This document shows, piece by piece, positions 7,607-16,960 of a DNA stretch of 24,415 nucleotides. Both the position numbers and the translations under genes were made by a program. The notes under the pieces were generated by a model. The model saw only the letters and a list, made by a program, of their open reading frames with translations, ran no database searches and had not been told where the DNA came from. Source of the DNA: a virus; the IMG/VR virus record IMGVR_UViG_3300010354_000633, positions 1-24,415 of that record. The stretch is one strand, 5' to 3'. The number at the start of each line of letters is the position of its first letter. Positions within the stretch are counted from its first letter, which is position 1.

Positions 7607-7810
7607 TTAGTTATTTATCTTTTCTATCAAAAGTTTTAAACAATCTTTTATTTCTTGAATATCATCTTTTATTTTATCCAATTCTTGTCTTTCTTGTAAT
7701 TTTGCATTTTTTATCTTCAAATATTCATTGTATTCATGTTCATTGCAATTTAGAATTGCATTGGTCTCCTCATCTCTGAAGAGACCAGATGTGTCTTTTA
7801 TTGGTATCAT
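7607..7810 (-). CDS. Small coiled-coil protein (67 aa)
   Basis: The N-terminal half (IKDTSGLFRDEETNAILNCN, then EHEYNEYLKIKN) resembles small proteins in T4-like marine phages with the pattern '..LFRDE.TNAI.N....EY..Y'. Residues 44-65 form a clean heptad series with L44, I47, I51, I54, L58, L61 and I65 at a/d positions, so the protein probably forms a short coiled coil. The ATG overlaps the stop of the 2516-aa gene by 4 bases (ATGA), with no good Shine-Dalgarno of its own, indicating translational coupling. It may be a small assembly or linker factor made in step with the giant protein. Function is not established by the sequence. Confidence 0.75.
   Translation of the reverse strand: MIPIKDTSGLFRDEETNAILNCNEHEYNEYLKIKNAKLQERQELDKIKDDIQEIKDCLKLLIEKINN
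7612..7619 (-). promoter_or_regulatory. Late promoter motif GATAAATA
   Basis: The minus strand reads GATAAATA, the same octamer as at 139-146. It lies inside the last codons of the 67-aa gene, 22 bases before the ATG at 7590. A near-palindrome (AAAAAGT, one base, ACTTTTT, 7594-7608) separates it from the start. The match and the repeated spacing support a promoter, but part of the octamer is constrained by coding sequence. Confidence 0.45.
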
Positions 7811-10800
7811 AGAACTGCTATTGCTCTCAAATCTTTGATTTTTGGAACAATTGATTGGTTTGTTCCTGCCATAATTATTTTTATCTGGAATCCATTAAAT
7901 AGTGGCAAATCTTTTGCTGTATATTCATAACTTCTATATTCAGAATCAGTAGATGAAGGTAAGACGTTTATATCTGGTGTTCCATCATTATTTTTTGCAT
8001 CTATCACATTTCCATTTGCATCAACATTTCTGAATCCAGGGAATAATTCAAATAGTTGCTGGTCATCTGGTGTATCAGATCTCAATAGACGATACATGAC
8101 AACAATTTCATTTGATACATCTCTATATGCATCAAAGTAAACTTTGAGACTATCCGCAGACTTTTGTAATCTTATTACTTTGGAAACATAAATTGCAGAT
8201 GTTGGATCATCATAAAGACTGTTGACTCTAGAATCAGAAATATAGTTTGATATTGGTTTATCAATTCTATTCATTGTTGTAATCACATTAACTCTATCCA
8301 AGTCTATAACTGGAGACACTTTTGTATCACTAGTGGATAAAGTCATTTCCATAACAAATGATTTGTAACCAAGGAAACTTTGTAAATTTGCAACCTCATT
8401 TACTCTAGATGCTATAATTCTTGGATTTTCAAAATAATTATTTGAATTTAGCGATATAGATTCAAATTCTCTTGCACTAAATGGTAGTTCTTCACCATTT
8501 ACACTCTTTCCTGTAACGGTTCTTATTTTTGCTGCAATTGAGGTTGTTTCTGGCATTAACGATTGAATATTTGGTCTAATGCTATCAAATTGGATATTTT
8601 GAGATGCCTTTGGACCAGATATAGTATTTGCACTTGGTGAAATTATATTTAAATCATATGTTCCACCAGTCTTGGTTTCTTTAAAGAATAACTTTGGTGG
8701 ACCAAATCTTCTGTCCTTTCCATTTTCATCCATTCTAACTTTAATGTGATAACTATCCAGTGTAATTGGATACTTATTAGCATCAACATCACTAAATGAA
8801 TGAGTTCTGTTTATTCTTCTTAGGGAAACTCCATTGAATTCATATTTAAATACTGGTGATCCTGCAACATGATATGGAATCATGTTAACACTGAAAACTC
8901 CAGTCTGATCAATATCAACACCTCTGGTTATTCCAGTAAGAGTATTTGTCGAAGATTCAAATCCAGTATATCTAATGATTTCATTATTAATCTTAATGTA
9001 TCCTGGATTATCAGAAGAAACTCCAACATTTTCGAAACTGGTGAAAATGCCAACAGATGAAACTTGGATACTTCCAGTTGCTGCCTGATTAAAGTCACTT
9101 ACAATCTTTTCTGGAGGAACATCCGATTCAATTCCATATAATGTAACTCTATTATTATCAGCATACATTCCATGATTATTGTGATTGACTTTAAAATGTA
9201 ATCCGTCCTCTAGTAATTCAGAATAATTTACCAATCCATTAGTGATAGTTGAAATTCCATTACTTGGATTTACATATGAAATTTCATTTGCAACGTTTGA
9301 TGTATTTACTTCATCTTGAACTTGGTCAATAATTAATGAATTGAAAGATGAAATTATTCCTACTGAATTTGGAATAGTTAAGACCAAATTCTTACCGAAG
9401 TTTCCAGTCAAACTACTTGAAACAGTTAATGTATCTCCAATTGCGTAACCAGTTCCACCAATAGAAACTGTAGCAGCAACTGCAACACCAGATTGAACTG
9501 TTAAATCAACTTTAGCACCAGAACCTCTTCCTGAAATAGTTGATAATTCGACATTTGAATAGGTTGCATTTTGAGTATATCCTATTCCTGAATTTGTTAT
9601 GCTTAGTGTGGAATTAATTCCAATAGAACCAACAATACTTGCTAATTTACCTGAGAAATTAGGATAATTTGACTGAAGTATTGTTGTTCCTGGAACTAAA
9701 TTCGTAACATCAAAACTTGTTAGAGTTCCTGATAAACCGACTAAGATTTTCTTAGAATACGCAACTATTGGGTTTGGTCTTAAAGAAGCAATTTGTCTAT
9801 TTCCAACTCCCAAATCTGGATTGTAGAATCTGAAACTTCCTGATGTTGATTTGAATTCTGCTCTGTAAAGAACAAATTTCAGGTCTTCCAATTGAGATGG
9901 TTCCCAAGTTGCACCATTTTGTGACTTAAACAATGAACCAAGAGTTGGTTGTTGGGAAACAATGATTTTTTCTGCTTCTGGTTTATTGATAGTTGATACA
10001 TCAACTTCAGTCATTCTTGAAATCCAAACGTTATATGAGTTTGAATTAGAAATTAAAACGATTGCATAATCATTGCCACTTTCCAAAAATACTGGTGCTG
10101 GGAAGGTAAAGGTAGTAGATACAGAAGCATCCTCAGAAACATTAATCTGATCTGGATTCAATACTACTTCTCCGAAAGGAAGAATTTCCTGAGATGGAAG
10201 TCCGAGATAAGATGTTCTTAATTGTAAAGTTATAGGAATGTTTGCTTCATCTTTTGTTCTGAAGAATACTTCGCACTTTGTTACGAAAATTCCATTGTTT
10301 TCATTAACTTCAAATGTTTGAGCTAATGGGTCTACCCATCTAGTTTGAATTACTCTTGTAGATACTACTGATCTATTTGTAAGAGTTGTATTTGCAACTA
10401 ATCTATCTTCAGTTTCTGTTAGTGTTCTGGAATCAGTTCTAATATTTCTTTCAATATCTGCATTTCTGATTCTTAATGTGAGACTCTCTACATTGTCTAT
10501 AGTACCACTAGAAGTAAAGTTTGCTTCTGCAATACTATCAACTGCACCACCAACAGTAGAATTTGTTGAACTTGTTGTTAAGGTTAGTGTCTTTGTTCCA
10601 GAATCAAAAGTTGGATTAGATGGAATAGTTGGGTCTGGAATAAACAATGTTCCGACAAAAGTACCAGAGGAATCTGTTACGAGTCTAATATCAGTTACTG
10701 TAGCAACTGCATTACTCAAAGACCCGACCAATTGCATTGAAGGTGCTACTGATCCAAAGAATCTTGAATCGGCTTGATTCTCCAAACTTGCTGTGTCTAC

Positions 10801-13800
10801 GTTTAATATTGTTGTTGTAGATGAATAGGAACCAGAAATAGAACTTGTTGGATTGTATGGATTTTCTTTGTAGAATTCAGTTGGTTGATTATATGGACCA
10901 TACTTATGATTTTGCTTTGCCAGTCTAAATGTTATTGATCTGTTAACTCCAGTTACTGGCATAAATCCAGTTACAGTTTCACCTTCTATAAAAGTTCCAC
11001 TTGTCATTCTAACTTCAAGAAGTTTAGGAACGACAAAATTAGTCATATCTCTATTGTCGAAGAATGCATACAACCTTGTGGATGGTTTCAGTCTTCTTGC
11101 AATTATTTCAATATTTCTAGACCTCATAAGGGTAATAATTGCCCTTGAGACAACTCTATCACCCAAACTTGTGGTATCAAATCTTTCACTTACTCCAAAT
11201 TGAATTCCTTGTCTAGTTTGTTCTGTTGTAGTTGTAATTGTGTTATTTCTAAACTGTGTTACTGAATCTTGGAAAACATCAGTTGTTGTTATAACATTAC
11301 CAGAAGTAACAGTAGTGGAAGATAGGAATGTGGAAGGGTTTTGTACCTGTGTAATCACAGGTCCCTGTACTATTGAGGTTCCTGTCCAGTTTGTTTCCCA
11401 AGCATTCCAATTAATTGGTGAAAGTCCAGTATTAGTATCAACACCAAGCATTTGTATTGCTGTAGTGTAATTACCCTCTACATCTTGAGTTCTTTGAGTT
11501 CTTCTTGTTTCAATCCACGTATCTGTTGATGGATTTAATTCAATGGTTCCAACCCAACTTGGGGTATTGAATGGATTTACGTTTTCCGTTCTAGTTGCAA
11601 ACTTATTCTCAGTATAAATTACATCCTCATAATCTAAACATACAATGTCTCCGATACGTTTTACATTTCTAGAACCCAAGTCATTTGCAAATCTTAAATC
11701 AATATTTGGATTAGATGTAGTTCCAATTCCAATTACTGCCTCAGAACCTAAAATTAAATCAACAGAAGTTGTATAGTGTTGTGGTCTTAAAATACCAAGT
11801 GAAGTATCAATACTTGCTTTATATGATTGATTTGTTATGTCTCCACCATCATATGATTTGAAATTATCAACAAAGAAACCAGATTTGAATTTATCTAATC
11901 CTGTTTGTGGGTCTCTAATTGAAAGATTTTTTGTATCTGTTTCTAAAAGTGATAGTGAACTGTAATATTCAACGTTAGATAATCTATTTTCTAGTCTTGA
12001 GATATCTTTCATTGTATATCTCTTATGACTAGAAACAGAGATACGCACATCCTTCATATCATAGAGATATGGTGGATAATAGAAAGTTGCTATTTCTAAT
12101 CCAGAGTCTAAATTATTTGGAGCCTTTGGTGAATTCGATGGAACACCACTATTAATAACAAAAGTACCTTCTTTAGTTAAGAATAATTTATCAATTCTTG
12201 GTAAGAAGTAACTATATGAAAGATTTATGGTTCTATCTTTTGTTATGATGTGGTTTGATGCATTTGCATTTAATGAGAATCTTCTGGATAAGTATTCAAA
12301 AGGAGATCTAGTTGCTGTTGATGAATCAAACTCTGATACTCTTGGTCTTAAGTCAATAATATCAGTATTTCTATATCCATCAATAACTGGTACATCCTTG
12401 GTATATCTGTCTCTATCGAAAGAGTCTGCAGATACAAAATCTCCATCATCGGATGAATTAATTGTATAATGGTTAAATATTACCTTTATTTTCTTGGTTG
12501 GGGCAGATACTTCTTTCTTTCTGATTATTCTCGAATAATCATAATATTCAGATCTTTGTCCATTATCTAAAATATAATTATCCTTAATATTTTTATCACC
12601 AACCGAGATTGCATTAACCACTCCAGAAATATTGGTTTCTGCAGAAATTACCTGTTCACCCAACGAGAATCTGTTTTCGTTTAGGTATACTACTTCGATG
12701 CTGTTAGTTCCATCATTGGAAACATAAGAAGCTACAGCACCACTAGTGCTACCTACAATTTTTTCACCTTTTATGAAATTATTTAAACTTGAATTTAATG
12801 ATGTAAAATAAATTCTTGGTAATGATGGTTCTGAAGTTGAAGAAGACTCATAAATTCCAAGAATATTAACAACATCTGGAATGTTTAGAGATATAGACTT
12901 ATCCTGAACTCTAAGTCCATAATACTTTCTAAAAGTTAAACCATCATTCAAGGTGGTTCTTCCAATTCCAGAAGAAATTAAAGATGAACCATCAACAATG
13001 ATGCTTGAGCATCTGTTGAATAATTTTTTCTTTAGTTTAGTATTTACTTTTTTGTATGTTACTGTTAATATTGCTTGACCATTTCCACTTAGATTAACTA
13101 AACTAATAGTTCTTCCAGAAACATATACTTTTTGATTATCTAAAGATTCTATAGAACCATTAGAAATGTAAGTAAGACTATAATCTTCCTCATCAAATGG
13201 TTCTAGAGTCAGATTTACGTCTGTTTCCAAATTGCCATTGAAGGAATTTGATACTACTGTTACTAGATATGACTTTCTCAATGAGATTGAAGATGAATTT
13301 AAATCAAGACTAGAAATATTATTATTTTTTAATTTTGCATACAAGAATGCATTAGAAGTGTTTAATACATCTAACGTAACTTTTTTAAAATCGTTCGAAG
13401 TAATTGTTGAATTTGGAAGAGTTCCATCAGAAATACCAGCAACACTATTTGTTGGGATGAGAATTAGTTTTTTCTCAGAAACATTAATGTCAGCAACTTC
13501 ATTGTAAGTTGGTATTGTATTTCCTTGTTTTGTATAAGATACAATGTCACCAGTTTTTATTCCAACATAAAAATTAGTCGTAGATGTTGTAACTGTACTA
13601 ATTCCAGATGCTCCATCAGTAATAGTGTATTGTACACCAGATTCTGTCAAAGAAATCTTTTTAGATAAAACTGGATCTGCGGTAAATGATCCAATTCCAG
13701 ATGCTGTGTTTACACCAACAATTTGGTGAACGTCTGTTAAATTGTAATCTCTAACTTTAGTAATTACTCTTCCATCTTCTATACCATCAATAATGATTCC

Positions 13801-15357
13801 TTCATCAACTTTGAATGAACCAGATACTTGATATAAATTGACGATATTTGAATTTATTACATTTTCTACAACATAACCACTCGAAGCACTATTCTTTCCT
13901 TCTATAAATGTAGAAGCATTTAAAGTAACAGATGCATTTAATTGTATAGTTGTATATGTTTGAATGTCAAATAATGAACAATCAAACTCACTTAGAGCAT
14001 TTGCATACCCTGCATTTTTTAGTTTTAAATCATAAATTCTAGCAACACCAATTTTTTCACCAGAAGGATTTCCTGGAGTGGAGGTTCTTTCAGAATAAAG
14101 ATGTACTTGGGAAGTTGAACCAAATCCAACTGGAAGAGAACCGTAAACATTATTTAATACAATTTGTCTACCAACACTAAAAGGTACTGATTGGTTTACT
14201 ACTTTTTCTGTTGTTCTTGGTTTTTCAAAATCTACGATTGTTGTATCTATAGTTTCAATATCATATCCTCTTACAACTGCTTTTCCTGGAGAGACTAAAA
14301 TACATCCTAGGGAATCACTTGGAATATTTCCTTGTTTTGTCTGTTGATTAGAAACAAACATTCCATTGTTTCCAATCTGATCATTCAATGACTCTTTTAA
14401 TGAAATATTAAAAGGTCTTACATAATAATCTCCAGATTCATCATATGTTCTTCTTGCCAATTCGTCTTTAATTAGATCATAATTAGTTGTTTTTACAAAT
14501 TTTTGAATTACACCTTTCTCTACTCTAAGTAATTCAACAAAATTCTCGTCGTTAAAATCAGTAATTTCTTTTTTGATTAAAGTTACATCAAACTTTAATC
14601 TATCTGCACCTGGAGCAGAAAAATTAGAAAATCCTTGAGCATTATCAAACAAATCATTGTATGAGTTTGATGCAACTGCCAATTCTTCGTTTATTAAAAG
14701 ACCAACTCTGTATGAGGGGGAATTTGTATACTGGTCTAAAATAACTGTTTGTGGATTGACTGTAACGAAAAATCCACGAATAAAATAAACACCAGAAGCT
14801 ATTTTTGCTGCAGAACCAACTGCAGTAGAATTTGAAATAACTGAAGTTGCAAATGAAGAACCACTTCTTATGGCAGAAATTCCATAAGTTATATCATTAA
14901 CTGCTAATAGGTTTTCCCCATCAACAAAAGTACTAGTAGAAAAATTAGTATCACTAGAACTTTGGTATTTAATGTAAAGAGTATAATTCTTTCTATCTGA
15001 AATTTGATTTGTAATATAGTTTTCTACCTTAGCAGTTACTCCGCTGGTCTCTCCTTTAATTAGTTTTCCTACGAGACTTTCAATGTATAAAGATACAGGT
15101 ATTCCAAGATGAGTTTCATCAATTTGAACACATGTGTAATTTGAATCATATGACAATTGACCAGGAATGACCATTGCACCTTCTTTAAAAAAGTGCTGAC
15201 CAAACTTCTCAATTTGATTTTGGAGAATTGACTGTAAAGTAGTTAATTCTCTTGCCTGTATTGGAGTTGCAGGTTTAAACAGTACTCTTTGATAATTTTT
15301 ACTTGAGTCAAAATCATCAAAATATGGAGATACATTTAAATTGGTATTTTGAGGCAT
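7807..15357 (-). CDS. Giant baseplate-region virion structural protein (2516 aa)
   Basis: It is the largest gene in the window. Residues 11-63 (YFDDFDSSKNYQRVLFKPAT, IQARELTTLQSILQNQIEKF) match the N-terminus of a family I know from marine myoviruses (DUF4815-like). The first conserved part closes near residue 1007 with DGYRNTDIIDLRPRVSEF. Next come a 'RYTMKDISRLENRLSNVEYY...GLDKFKSGFFVDNF' block (about 1115-1165), then 'WVDPLAQTFEVN' to 'LGSLFKSQNGATWEPSQLED' (about 1677-1825). Two GxGY modules lie near 1923 and 1970, then HNNHGMYADNNRVTLYGI near 2065 and EFNGVSLRRINRTHSF near 2165. The start lies 6 nt after the gp8 stop; GGAG at 15370-15373, inside the end of gp8, may serve as Shine-Dalgarno. 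Its place after gp8 parallels T4 gp9/gp10, but I see no direct sequence proof of equivalence. A baseplate or proximal fibre role is inferred. Confidence 0.85.
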   Translation of the reverse strand: MPQNTNLNVSPYFDDFDSSKNYQRVLFKPATPIQARELTTLQSILQNQIEKFGQHFFKEGAMVIPGQLSYDSNYTCVQIDETHLGIPVSLYIESLVGKLIKGETSGVTAKVENYITNQISDRKNYTLYIKYQSSSDTNFSTSTFVDGENLLAVNDITYGISAIRSGSSFATSVISNSTAVGSAAKIASGVYFIRGFFVTVNPQTVILDQYTNSPSYRVGLLINEELAVASNSYNDLFDNAQGFSNFSAPGADRLKFDVTLIKKEITDFNDENFVELLRVEKGVIQKFVKTTNYDLIKDELARRTYDESGDYYVRPFNISLKESLNDQIGNNGMFVSNQQTKQGNIPSDSLGCILVSPGKAVVRGYDIETIDTTIVDFEKPRTTEKVVNQSVPFSVGRQIVLNNVYGSLPVGFGSTSQVHLYSERTSTPGNPSGEKIGVARIYDLKLKNAGYANALSEFDCSLFDIQTYTTIQLNASVTLNASTFIEGKNSASSGYVVENVINSNIVNLYQVSGSFKVDEGIIIDGIEDGRVITKVRDYNLTDVHQIVGVNTASGIGSFTADPVLSKKISLTESGVQYTITDGASGISTVTTSTTNFYVGIKTGDIVSYTKQGNTIPTYNEVADINVSEKKLILIPTNSVAGISDGTLPNSTITSNDFKKVTLDVLNTSNAFLYAKLKNNNISSLDLNSSSISLRKSYLVTVVSNSFNGNLETDVNLTLEPFDEEDYSLTYISNGSIESLDNQKVYVSGRTISLVNLSGNGQAILTVTYKKVNTKLKKKLFNRCSSIIVDGSSLISSGIGRTTLNDGLTFRKYYGLRVQDKSISLNIPDVVNILGIYESSSTSEPSLPRIYFTSLNSSLNNFIKGEKIVGSTSGAVASYVSNDGTNSIEVVYLNENRFSLGEQVISAETNISGVVNAISVGDKNIKDNYILDNGQRSEYYDYSRIIRKKEVSAPTKKIKVIFNHYTINSSDDGDFVSADSFDRDRYTKDVPVIDGYRNTDIIDLRPRVSEFDSSTATRSPFEYLSRRFSLNANASNHIITKDRTINLSYSYFLPRIDKLFLTKEGTFVINSGVPSNSPKAPNNLDSGLEIATFYYPPYLYDMKDVRISVSSHKRYTMKDISRLENRLSNVEYYSSLSLLETDTKNLSIRDPQTGLDKFKSGFFVDNFKSYDGGDITNQSYKASIDTSLGILRPQHYTTSVDLILGSEAVIGIGTTSNPNIDLRFANDLGSRNVKRIGDIVCLDYEDVIYTENKFATRTENVNPFNTPSWVGTIELNPSTDTWIETRRTQRTQDVEGNYTTAIQMLGVDTNTGLSPINWNAWETNWTGTSIVQGPVITQVQNPSTFLSSTTVTSGNVITTTDVFQDSVTQFRNNTITTTTEQTRQGIQFGVSERFDTTSLGDRVVSRAIITLMRSRNIEIIARRLKPSTRLYAFFDNRDMTNFVVPKLLEVRMTSGTFIEGETVTGFMPVTGVNRSITFRLAKQNHKYGPYNQPTEFYKENPYNPTSSISGSYSSTTTILNVDTASLENQADSRFFGSVAPSMQLVGSLSNAVATVTDIRLVTDSSGTFVGTLFIPDPTIPSNPTFDSGTKTLTLTTSSTNSTVGGAVDSIAEANFTSSGTIDNVESLTLRIRNADIERNIRTDSRTLTETEDRLVANTTLTNRSVVSTRVIQTRWVDPLAQTFEVNENNGIFVTKCEVFFRTKDEANIPITLQLRTSYLGLPSQEILPFGEVVLNPDQINVSEDASVSTTFTFPAPVFLESGNDYAIVLISNSNSYNVWISRMTEVDVSTINKPEAEKIIVSQQPTLGSLFKSQNGATWEPSQLEDLKFVLYRAEFKSTSGSFRFYNPDLGVGNRQIASLRPNPIVAYSKKILVGLSGTLTSFDVTNLVPGTTILQSNYPNFSGKLASIVGSIGINSTLSITNSGIGYTQNATYSNVELSTISGRGSGAKVDLTVQSGVAVAATVSIGGTGYAIGDTLTVSSSLTGNFGKNLVLTIPNSVGIISSFNSLIIDQVQDEVNTSNVANEISYVNPSNGISTITNGLVNYSELLEDGLHFKVNHNNHGMYADNNRVTLYGIESDVPPEKIVSDFNQAATGSIQVSSVGIFTSFENVGVSSDNPGYIKINNEIIRYTGFESSTNTLTGITRGVDIDQTGVFSVNMIPYHVAGSPVFKYEFNGVSLRRINRTHSFSDVDANKYPITLDSYHIKVRMDENGKDRRFGPPKLFFKETKTGGTYDLNIISPSANTISGPKASQNIQFDSIRPNIQSLMPETTSIAAKIRTVTGKSVNGEELPFSAREFESISLNSNNYFENPRIIASRVNEVANLQSFLGYKSFVMEMTLSTSDTKVSPVIDLDRVNVITTMNRIDKPISNYISDSRVNSLYDDPTSAIYVSKVIRLQKSADSLKVYFDAYRDVSNEIVVMYRLLRSDTPDDQQLFELFPGFRNVDANGNVIDAKNNDGTPDINVLPSSTDSEYRSYEYTAKDLPLFNGFQIKIIMAGTNQSIVPKIKDLRAIAVL

Positions 15358-15363
15358 TTTTCT

Positions 15364-16929
15364 TTAGAACTCCAATACGATTTTAATATCTTCTTTTTGA
15401 CTTGCTGATCTTGGAATTGCTTTCCTGTTATCAATATAAATTATATCACCAGACCTTTTGTTATATTCTGCTGATGATATGCCAGCAACAAAATTACTTC
15501 CTAATTGGTATGTCCTACTATTTATTACTGTACTGATACCCGTAAAGTTTCTATCTACGGATAGTGCAGGTCCTACAATATTGGGACATTCTATGGTATA
15601 AGAACCACCTGCAATTGGGGATGAAGTAAATCCGTGAATTTTGTAATTAACACCAACAGTTGCAAGTCCAACTGGTTGATAGTATTTTAGAACACCAGTA
15701 ATATTATCCCATGAAGCAACAAATCCAATCGCAGTCATTCCTGTTCCAATTGTTTGTCTTATTACGGAATCGACTGGATAAGTTGTTTGTGTTGTTAATC
15801 CCGATAGTTTAATAGAATTTAATGCACTTACCTGCCCCAATGACAATCTTTCAGTATCACTTCCAAAGATTGTAGGATTTTTTATAATACCAATTCTGGC
15901 AAAATCATTTCCCAAGATGATGTCTGGGTTTTGCTCATCAGTTAAGTATCTGGAATAAACGAGAACTCTATATGCACCTAATTCTCTGTAAATATTGTAA
16001 CCATGACCACCTTTTGGTGGAATTATGACATCAAAGGATGCTACTCTTCCATCATTGGAAAGTTCTGATGGTATTCCTGGAGCACCTGGTTCAAATCGTA
16101 TAATTCCTTTTGTGTATCCAGAACCACCATCAGTAACAAATACTTCAGACACTTTTCCGAAAGAATCTACAGTAATTGTTGCTTTACCTCCAGTACCATC
16201 CCCTAATATTGGTATATTGGTGAATGATTTTGAAATTGGTTGGTAGTTAATTCCTCTATCTGTAATTGTAATTACTTCTACCTTTCCATTGATTGCATTA
16301 TTTTTAGTTGAAATTGTTTCTCCAACTTCTCCCCAATTTTCTGGAACAGGAATAAATTCGATAGAATCAAACTTTACGATTTCTGATGGTTTTATTGTAA
16401 ATAGATACTTCCAAATATAACCGTCACCACTAGTTCCTGCTGGTCTTGCTTCTAAATCAATAAAAGTTGGTTGGTCAAATGATGGTCTTCCACTTGGGTT
16501 TTCTGGATCGGTTCCATTTTGTAAACAAATGTATACTCTAAAATCTTCGTTAATGACGTAAAAATTAGATTCGTATAGACTTGGTTGACTTGTTACTGGG
16601 GTTTTATTATAAATTGAGTAATCATGTCTATACATTTCATAAGTTGTTCCAGAAGTCCATTGGACTTTTCTTATCATCCTTCTTACATCATCACTAGTAA
16701 TTTTTTTCATAGCAATGATGGTTTCTTTTATCTGATTTTCTTCATTAAAACCATCCAATGGAGTTAGTCCCTCTCCCCAAATAGCAGATCCACCTGCTTG
16801 CGGATTTAAACTATTTGGTTGACCAATAAAGGTATAGTAATTATTCGCAGTATTACCAACTGAAACTAAACTTTTTACAAAAGTTTCAGCGTTCATCACC
16901 CTAAATTGTTCAGTTATTATAGCAGGCAT
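15364..16929 (-). CDS. gp8: Baseplate wedge protein gp8 (T4-like, enlarged)
   Basis: This is the T4 gp8 homologue, a dimeric component of the baseplate wedge. Matching landmarks are SGDGYIWKYLFTI at 167-179 (T4 has PGDGYVWEYLFEI), FIPVPENWG at 192-200, DFARIGIIKNPTIFG at 342-356 (T4 RQISIITNPL) and GDIIYIDNRKAIPR at 494-507 (T4 GEMIYMENRPPI), ending KEDIKIVLEF. T4 gp8 is 334 aa; this protein is 521. The extra length falls mainly at about 216-315, which holds a glycine module (GRINYQP-type turn, GDGTGGKATITV, DGGSGYTKG), and about 357-493. The gene follows the 1613-aa gene by 31 bases and precedes the 2516-aa gene by 6. No strong Shine-Dalgarno is seen; an ACTAAATA element lies 23 bases upstream. 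Identity is secure; the job of the inserts is unknown. Confidence 0.92.
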   Translation of the reverse strand: MPAIITEQFRVMNAETFVKSLVSVGNTANNYYTFIGQPNSLNPQAGGSAIWGEGLTPLDGFNEENQIKETIIAMKKITSDDVRRMIRKVQWTSGTTYEMYRHDYSIYNKTPVTSQPSLYESNFYVINEDFRVYICLQNGTDPENPSGRPSFDQPTFIDLEARPAGTSGDGYIWKYLFTIKPSEIVKFDSIEFIPVPENWGEVGETISTKNNAINGKVEVITITDRGINYQPISKSFTNIPILGDGTGGKATITVDSFGKVSEVFVTDGGSGYTKGIIRFEPGAPGIPSELSNDGRVASFDVIIPPKGGHGYNIYRELGAYRVLVYSRYLTDEQNPDIILGNDFARIGIIKNPTIFGSDTERLSLGQVSALNSIKLSGLTTQTTYPVDSVIRQTIGTGMTAIGFVASWDNITGVLKYYQPVGLATVGVNYKIHGFTSSPIAGGSYTIECPNIVGPALSVDRNFTGISTVINSRTYQLGSNFVAGISSAEYNKRSGDIIYIDNRKAIPRSASQKEDIKIVLEF

Positions 16930-16951
16930 TTTTATGCAACCGTTTTTTCTT

Positions 16952-16959
16952 TATTTAGT
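16952..16959 (-). promoter_or_regulatory. Weak late promoter-like motif ACTAAATA before gp8
   Basis: The minus strand reads ACTAAATA, one mismatch from NATAAATA. It lies in the 31-base gap between the 1613-aa gene and gp8, 23 bases before the gp8 ATG. That spacing equals the 22-23 bases of the two GATAAATA motifs, which is the main reason to list it. On sequence alone it would not stand out. Confidence 0.28.
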
Positions 16960-16960
16960 T

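Noticed and set aside
13232-13507. A 91-codon plus-strand frame inside the 2516-aa gene, and similar ones at 5552-5863 and 10478-10777
   Set aside because: They lie antisense to well-supported structural genes, have no ribosome site or family resemblance, and are expected by chance in long biased genes.
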